Part shown: positions 26,051 through 28,686 of the stretch, one piece after another
Numbering within the stretch: position 1 is the stretch's first letter
How the letters are laid out: every line of letters begins with the position of its first letter
Virus record (IMG/VR): IMGVR_UViG_3300044699_000126
Coordinates: 1-28,686 of that record
Length of the DNA: 28,686 nucleotides
Source: a virus
Direction: 5' to 3' (one strand)
Notes under the pieces: generated by a model
What the model saw: only the letters and a program-made list of their open reading frames with translations
Told to the model about the DNA's origin: nothing
Databases searched by the model: none
Translations under genes and position numbers: made by a program

Positions 26051-26455
26051 TCAGTTTTGGATTACGATACGAAAGGACTCGCCGTTCGCTGCGCCCGTGA
26101 GGCTATTGAACCCACGATGTGGTGGCTGAAACACCACACTGATATCAAAGATATCGCCGATGGCAGCAGCGGGCGCCAAGGATGGTCCGTCCTGGACAAC
26201 AAAACAAACCGAATCGGAAGGATTTGTAACGGAGGCTTGGCGCCCCTGCTACGAAGATGACGAACGAGGCCGAAATCGTTTCGCGCGCCGGCGGCTTCTT
26301 CATCGCGCAGTGCCGGTCCCTGATGCGGATCACCCGGCCGGTGCGAGCACTGGCGATCCCCGAGGCGCCGCAACAGGTGCAGCAAAACTCCTCGGTCGCC
26401 TCGATGAGCGTCACGGCGTGCTCCCGCACATCGGGCATTTCAACGAGGTGAGCAT
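26051..26455 (-). CDS. Zinc-ribbon protein, C-terminal extent uncertain
   Basis: ATG 26455 starts MLTSLKCPMCGS; an indel near 26425 restores VTLIEATEEFCCTCCGASGI and ASARTGRVIRIRDRHC. Two C-x-x-C pairs (CPMC and CTCC) about 20 residues apart make a small zinc ribbon. The frame then continues through KKPPARETISASFVIFVAGA and, with one indel near 26200, VVQDGPSLAPAAAIGDIFDI and RIVIQN, stop 26051. The second part may be a separate gene starting at ATG 26303. A plus-strand frame (26024-26260, with GGGAGGG before a TTG) overlaps and cannot be excluded. Confidence 0.4.
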
Positions 26456-26491
26456 AAAAAGGGACGCCCCGGAGTGGGATCTGCCGGGGCG
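26456..26491 (-). terminator. Terminator-like hairpin in front of the zinc-ribbon gene
   Basis: CGCCCCGG / CCGGGGCG (26465-26472 and 26484-26491) form an 8-bp GC stem. On the minus strand it is followed after four bases by TTTTT, directly before ATG 26455. It could end transcription from the right or act as an attenuator. Confidence 0.55.
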
Positions 26492-26542
26492 CGTTTCACA
26501 CACAACAAAAGACTGACGTATCCGAGTATCGCATATCGAGGG

Positions 26543-26548
26543 TAGAAT
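26543..26548 (+). promoter_or_regulatory. Possible -10 element of gene E
   Basis: TAGAAT followed by GGGAG, as before the other plus-strand endonuclease genes, about 65 bases upstream of ATG 26612. Confidence 0.4.
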
Positions 26549-26611
26549 GGGAGAGGCCCGCACCGCGCTAACGGTACGAGCCGAGCAAACCGAGTCGAAG
26601 GAGGACTCAGT

Positions 26612-27076
26612 ATGCCAAGACTCAGTGTACATCCCATGCGAATACCATTCTTGGGCAGCGATGAAATCCCGCTGTACCAATCCCAAGACCTCGGGCTACC
26701 ATCGCTACGGCGGTCGGGGAATCAAGGTCTGTGAGGAGTGGCAGCATGACTTCCAGGCGTTCTTCGATTACATGGGTCCACGGCCATCCCCAGATCATCA
26801 ACTAGACCGCATCAACAAACGATGGGAACTACGAGCCCGGTAACGTGAAATGGGAGTACCCGCCTCGAACAGATGAACAACAAGAGCAACACGGTGATCG
26901 TCAGAAACATCCGTTCATCGAGTCGGGCTCAGAACGCCTGACCTTCGTCGAAGCCATGCACAGAAACCGGGTTATCCGAAGGCGGTATGCGCAATCGCCT
27001 CCGGCGGAACTGGCCTAAGGAAAGACTTCTGGAACCGATCAGAGTCTATCGAAGACGATCCAGGATTGAATCCTAA
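26612..27076 (+). CDS. HNH/AP2-like homing endonuclease-type protein E (frameshifted)
   Basis: ATG 26612 has GAAGGAGGA eight bases upstream, deciding the start. After an indel near 26630 the sequence reads [40 protein letters not shown] and [20 protein letters not shown], then [27 protein letters not shown] and, near 26970, [20 protein letters not shown]. This is the phage family with 'W-x-x-M-x-x-R-C-x-N-P...YGGRGIxVC-x-x-W...PSPxxxLDRI-x-x-x-GxYxPxN' and a C-terminal 'I-x-x-R-L-x-x-GWxxxxAL' helix. It is related to HNH endonucleases and AP2-type DNA-binding proteins. Four frame changes are needed; the frame as sequenced ends early at 26843. Confidence 0.75.
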
Positions 27077-27173
27077 GAAGCCCAGACACGTACGCCCAGC
27101 GTATCTGATCCACCGGGCCGTGCGCGACTCGTATGGCTAAACAAACAAAACCGGACTGACGCCCTTGAGCCTA

Positions 27174-27311
27174 TCACGATTTCTTCGGCTTCGCCTTCCC
27201 CGCCTTCGACAGGCTGATCGCGATACTTTGCTTCTGGGGATACCCCTCTTTTCGAAGCTTGGAAATATTCGAACTTAATCGCGCCTTCGACGACCCACGT
27301 TTTAGCGGCAT
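27174..27311 (-). CDS. 45-aa basic protein, 'GYPQKQ' family
   Basis: A clean frame from ATG 27311, with GGAGG five bases upstream, to TGA 27174. It reads [20 protein letters not shown], then [18 protein letters not shown] and KAKPKKS. The pattern 'SxNIxxLxxEGYPQKQAxAIALxxA' followed by a Lys-rich tail occurs in many tiny phage and bacterial proteins of unknown function. The strong ribosome binding site and family match outweigh a longer overlapping frame. Highly basic, probably nucleic-acid binding (inference). Confidence 0.75.
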   Translation of the reverse strand: MPLKRGSSKARLSSNISKLRKEGYPQKQSIAISLSKAGKAKPKKS

Positions 27312-27552
27312 GTTTCCTCCATTCTACGGGCATCGGCTCAACCGCTCGCGCCTTCCCCGTCTCTCCGCACGCTTCGCACACAAACTTCCCCGCCGCCTCC
27401 AGCCTCACCAAAAAGCGAGCTGCACAGCGGACAACTCCGTTAGCGTGATCAGCATATACCGTAGCTCCGAGAAATTTGCCTCTAAGAAACACGAAAACCC
27501 CAGGGGTCTGGGGCAGTCGTGCGCTTAATTTTTTTACTGTCCGATCAACCAA
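27300..27552 (-). CDS. Possible zinc-finger protein, fragmentary
   Basis: The frame from a TTG at 27552 contains [20 protein letters not shown], then [20 protein letters not shown]. The C-x-x-C pair with a preceding Cys suggests half a zinc ribbon plus a frameshift that lost the first C-x-x-C. The frame runs on to 27073 as sequenced, but that part overlaps the better supported 45-aa gene out of frame, so the true end is probably near 27300. There is no ATG or ribosome binding site for the start. Confidence 0.35.
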
Positions 27553-28473
27553 TTAACACCCCGAGAGTATCACAAACCACTGCTTTTTCCACAGGCCCCC
27601 ACAAAAAACCACTTGCACCCAACCTCCCGCCGGGTCCATGATGGGAACGCTTAATTCGTGTCCGGGGTCAACTCCCGGTGAGTCCGATCAATGAGTAAAC
27701 GACGACGTGGTTCTTCAGATCCAAACGCCTGGAAGCGCTGCGCCGCCGACCTTCCTCCTAGCCTAGACTCCGAACAACTCCGCGATAAACCCGGCTTCCG
27801 CCTCATGGCCGGCCGCCCCAAACCTTCCGCCCGTCAAAGTCATCTTTTCCGCCGATCGCGGCATCGACCGCCGCGCTGAATTCGGCCTCTCTTTTTCCGA
27901 ACTCCCTCACGTGGAATCCCGCAGCAGTCACGCCAAAACTGGGAAGCTCAGAAACCGGATCCGCTCACCCCAGACCAAGCCCTGCCCCCTTCGCGGGATC
28001 GCGCTCCATGTCGTGCCCGACTGGTAAGCGGTTCGCCTCAACCCGGGCACTCCGACCAAACCGTCTGCGGACTCTTTTCCCTCTGCGGTGAATGACGCTA
28101 GGCAGGGTTTTCGCAGGGCTGTCTCTAGGACGCATGGAGCTTGCTCCCCTCTGTGAAAGCGGTAAGACGTAGCACCGCCCGAAACTAGCGACCTCCAAGG
28201 CTGCTCTTCACCCTCGAAACTTGGCCCCCTGAAAAATACAGAGGATCGGCGTGTCAACGGGGGTGATTAATAAATAAAAGGGGGGCAGGAAAATCGCTCC
28301 CTTCCTTACCCAATAACCGAACTCTAGTGTTCCCGACCTTCGGTTTCCGAAATTCCCCCACAACCTGAAAATTCCACCACGCTCGGACTTTGCCAGCAAC
28401 TGAAAGCGGCGGCCCCCCCGGCCTGGGGGTGCCCCGGCCCTATGTGTGAAGCGCTTGGTGTGGCAGAGTGCTC
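27553..28473. other. Region without a supportable gene
   Basis: No frame on either strand shows convincing family features. A plus-strand frame from ATG 27691 (MSKRRRGSSDPNAWKRCAAD, then after an indel near 27835 KVIFSADRGIDRRAEFGLSF) is possible, but the opposite strand is equally open there. An AT-rich patch (28264-28280, GATTAATAAATAAAAGG) and C/G homopolymers near 28400-28435 stand out. No tRNA or attachment site was identified. Confidence 0.4.
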
Positions 28474-28686
28474 TTAATCGGCAAGCCCAGCCGCGTCCCA
28501 CCATCGTGAGACGCAGGTCGTCGACAGCACGCGCAGCGTCTGGTCGTCGACCGTCCTTCCACGCAAGAGCTGGTTCTGAGCTGGCAGTGGGCGCAAATAC
28601 CCCGGTTGCGGGTGTCCCTTTGCCCCGGATCAGGGCGTCGACAGCCCCACTTGGCCGAAATACCCGGCAGAAAGGCGCGGGTTTTG
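28474..28686 (-). CDS. Possible 3' end of a minus-strand gene entering from the right
   Basis: The last ~200 bases hold a frame ending at TAA 28474 that reads GHPQPGYLRPLPAQNQLLRG, then RTVDDQTLRVLSTTCVSRWW and DAAGLAD, with plausible composition. The text just inside the edge (AGYFGQVGLSTP) is joined by one indel near 28635. Two other minus frames are also open here, so the call is weak and no function is suggested. Confidence 0.25.

Noticed and set aside
26024-26260. Plus-strand frame of 78 codons with a possible RBS
   Set aside because: Plausible composition but no family pattern; the minus strand is equally open and matches the orientation of its neighbours, so it is only mentioned as an alternative.
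27073-27300. C-terminal part of the 159-codon minus-strand frame
   Set aside because: It overlaps the well-supported 45-aa gene out of frame and has no family-like sequence.
28459-28503. tRNA-like text (GGCAGAGTGCTCTTAATC ... CCACCA)
   Set aside because: It recalls a D-arm and a Lys-type anticodon loop, but the anticodon stem does not pair, no T-arm is present, and no acceptor stem matches the end.

Overview
The window is the virion-assembly half of a tailed, podovirus-like bacteriophage genome, probably a metagenomic contig. All recognisable structural genes lie on the minus strand and read right to left. In that order they are: a small-terminase candidate, two small packaging-side proteins, large terminase, a cluster of tiny membrane proteins, portal, a small protein, a scaffold-like protein, an SU10-type major capsid protein, a glycosyltransferase, a glycine-rich tail-tip protein, a head-tail adaptor, a tail nozzle, a tail fibre, two small conserved proteins and a GNAT-like protein. 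A run of Pro/Gln-rich and coiled-coil internal-virion proteins follows, ending in a very large 'polyvalent' protein cut by the left edge. I see no sheath, tail tube or tape measure, which fits a short-tailed phage.

The sequence carries very many single-base indels, so most genes are split between frames. The protein reads through cleanly when one changes frame at one point. Out-of-frame stretches are often closed by a compensating indel a few dozen codons later, while neighbours such as the large terminase are intact over 1.5 kb. This looks like uncorrected read error rather than gene decay. Coordinates here therefore describe reconstructed genes, and the likely frameshift positions are given in each entry.

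Five homing-endonuclease-like genes (four HNH_3 type and one of the related 'YGGRGIKVC' type) are all on the plus strand, opposite to every confident structural gene. They sit in gaps between structural genes, and each independently placed unit has a similar -10-like leader. Two are in tandem.

Right of the small-terminase candidate (22.7-26.5 kb) are less familiar minus-strand genes. The most striking is a secreted protein with a PEP-CTERM sorting signal. It has its own intrinsic terminator and a hairpin over its ribosome binding site. PEP-CTERM proteins need a host exosortase, so the host is probably a Gram-negative with that system (for example Acidobacteriota, Verrucomicrobiota, Planctomycetota or some Proteobacteria); the lineage is inference. 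Several micro-genes also lie here: a 58-aa coiled coil, a 45-aa basic protein and zinc-ribbon fragments. The last ~1.1 kb (27.55-28.69 kb) has no confidently recognised gene.
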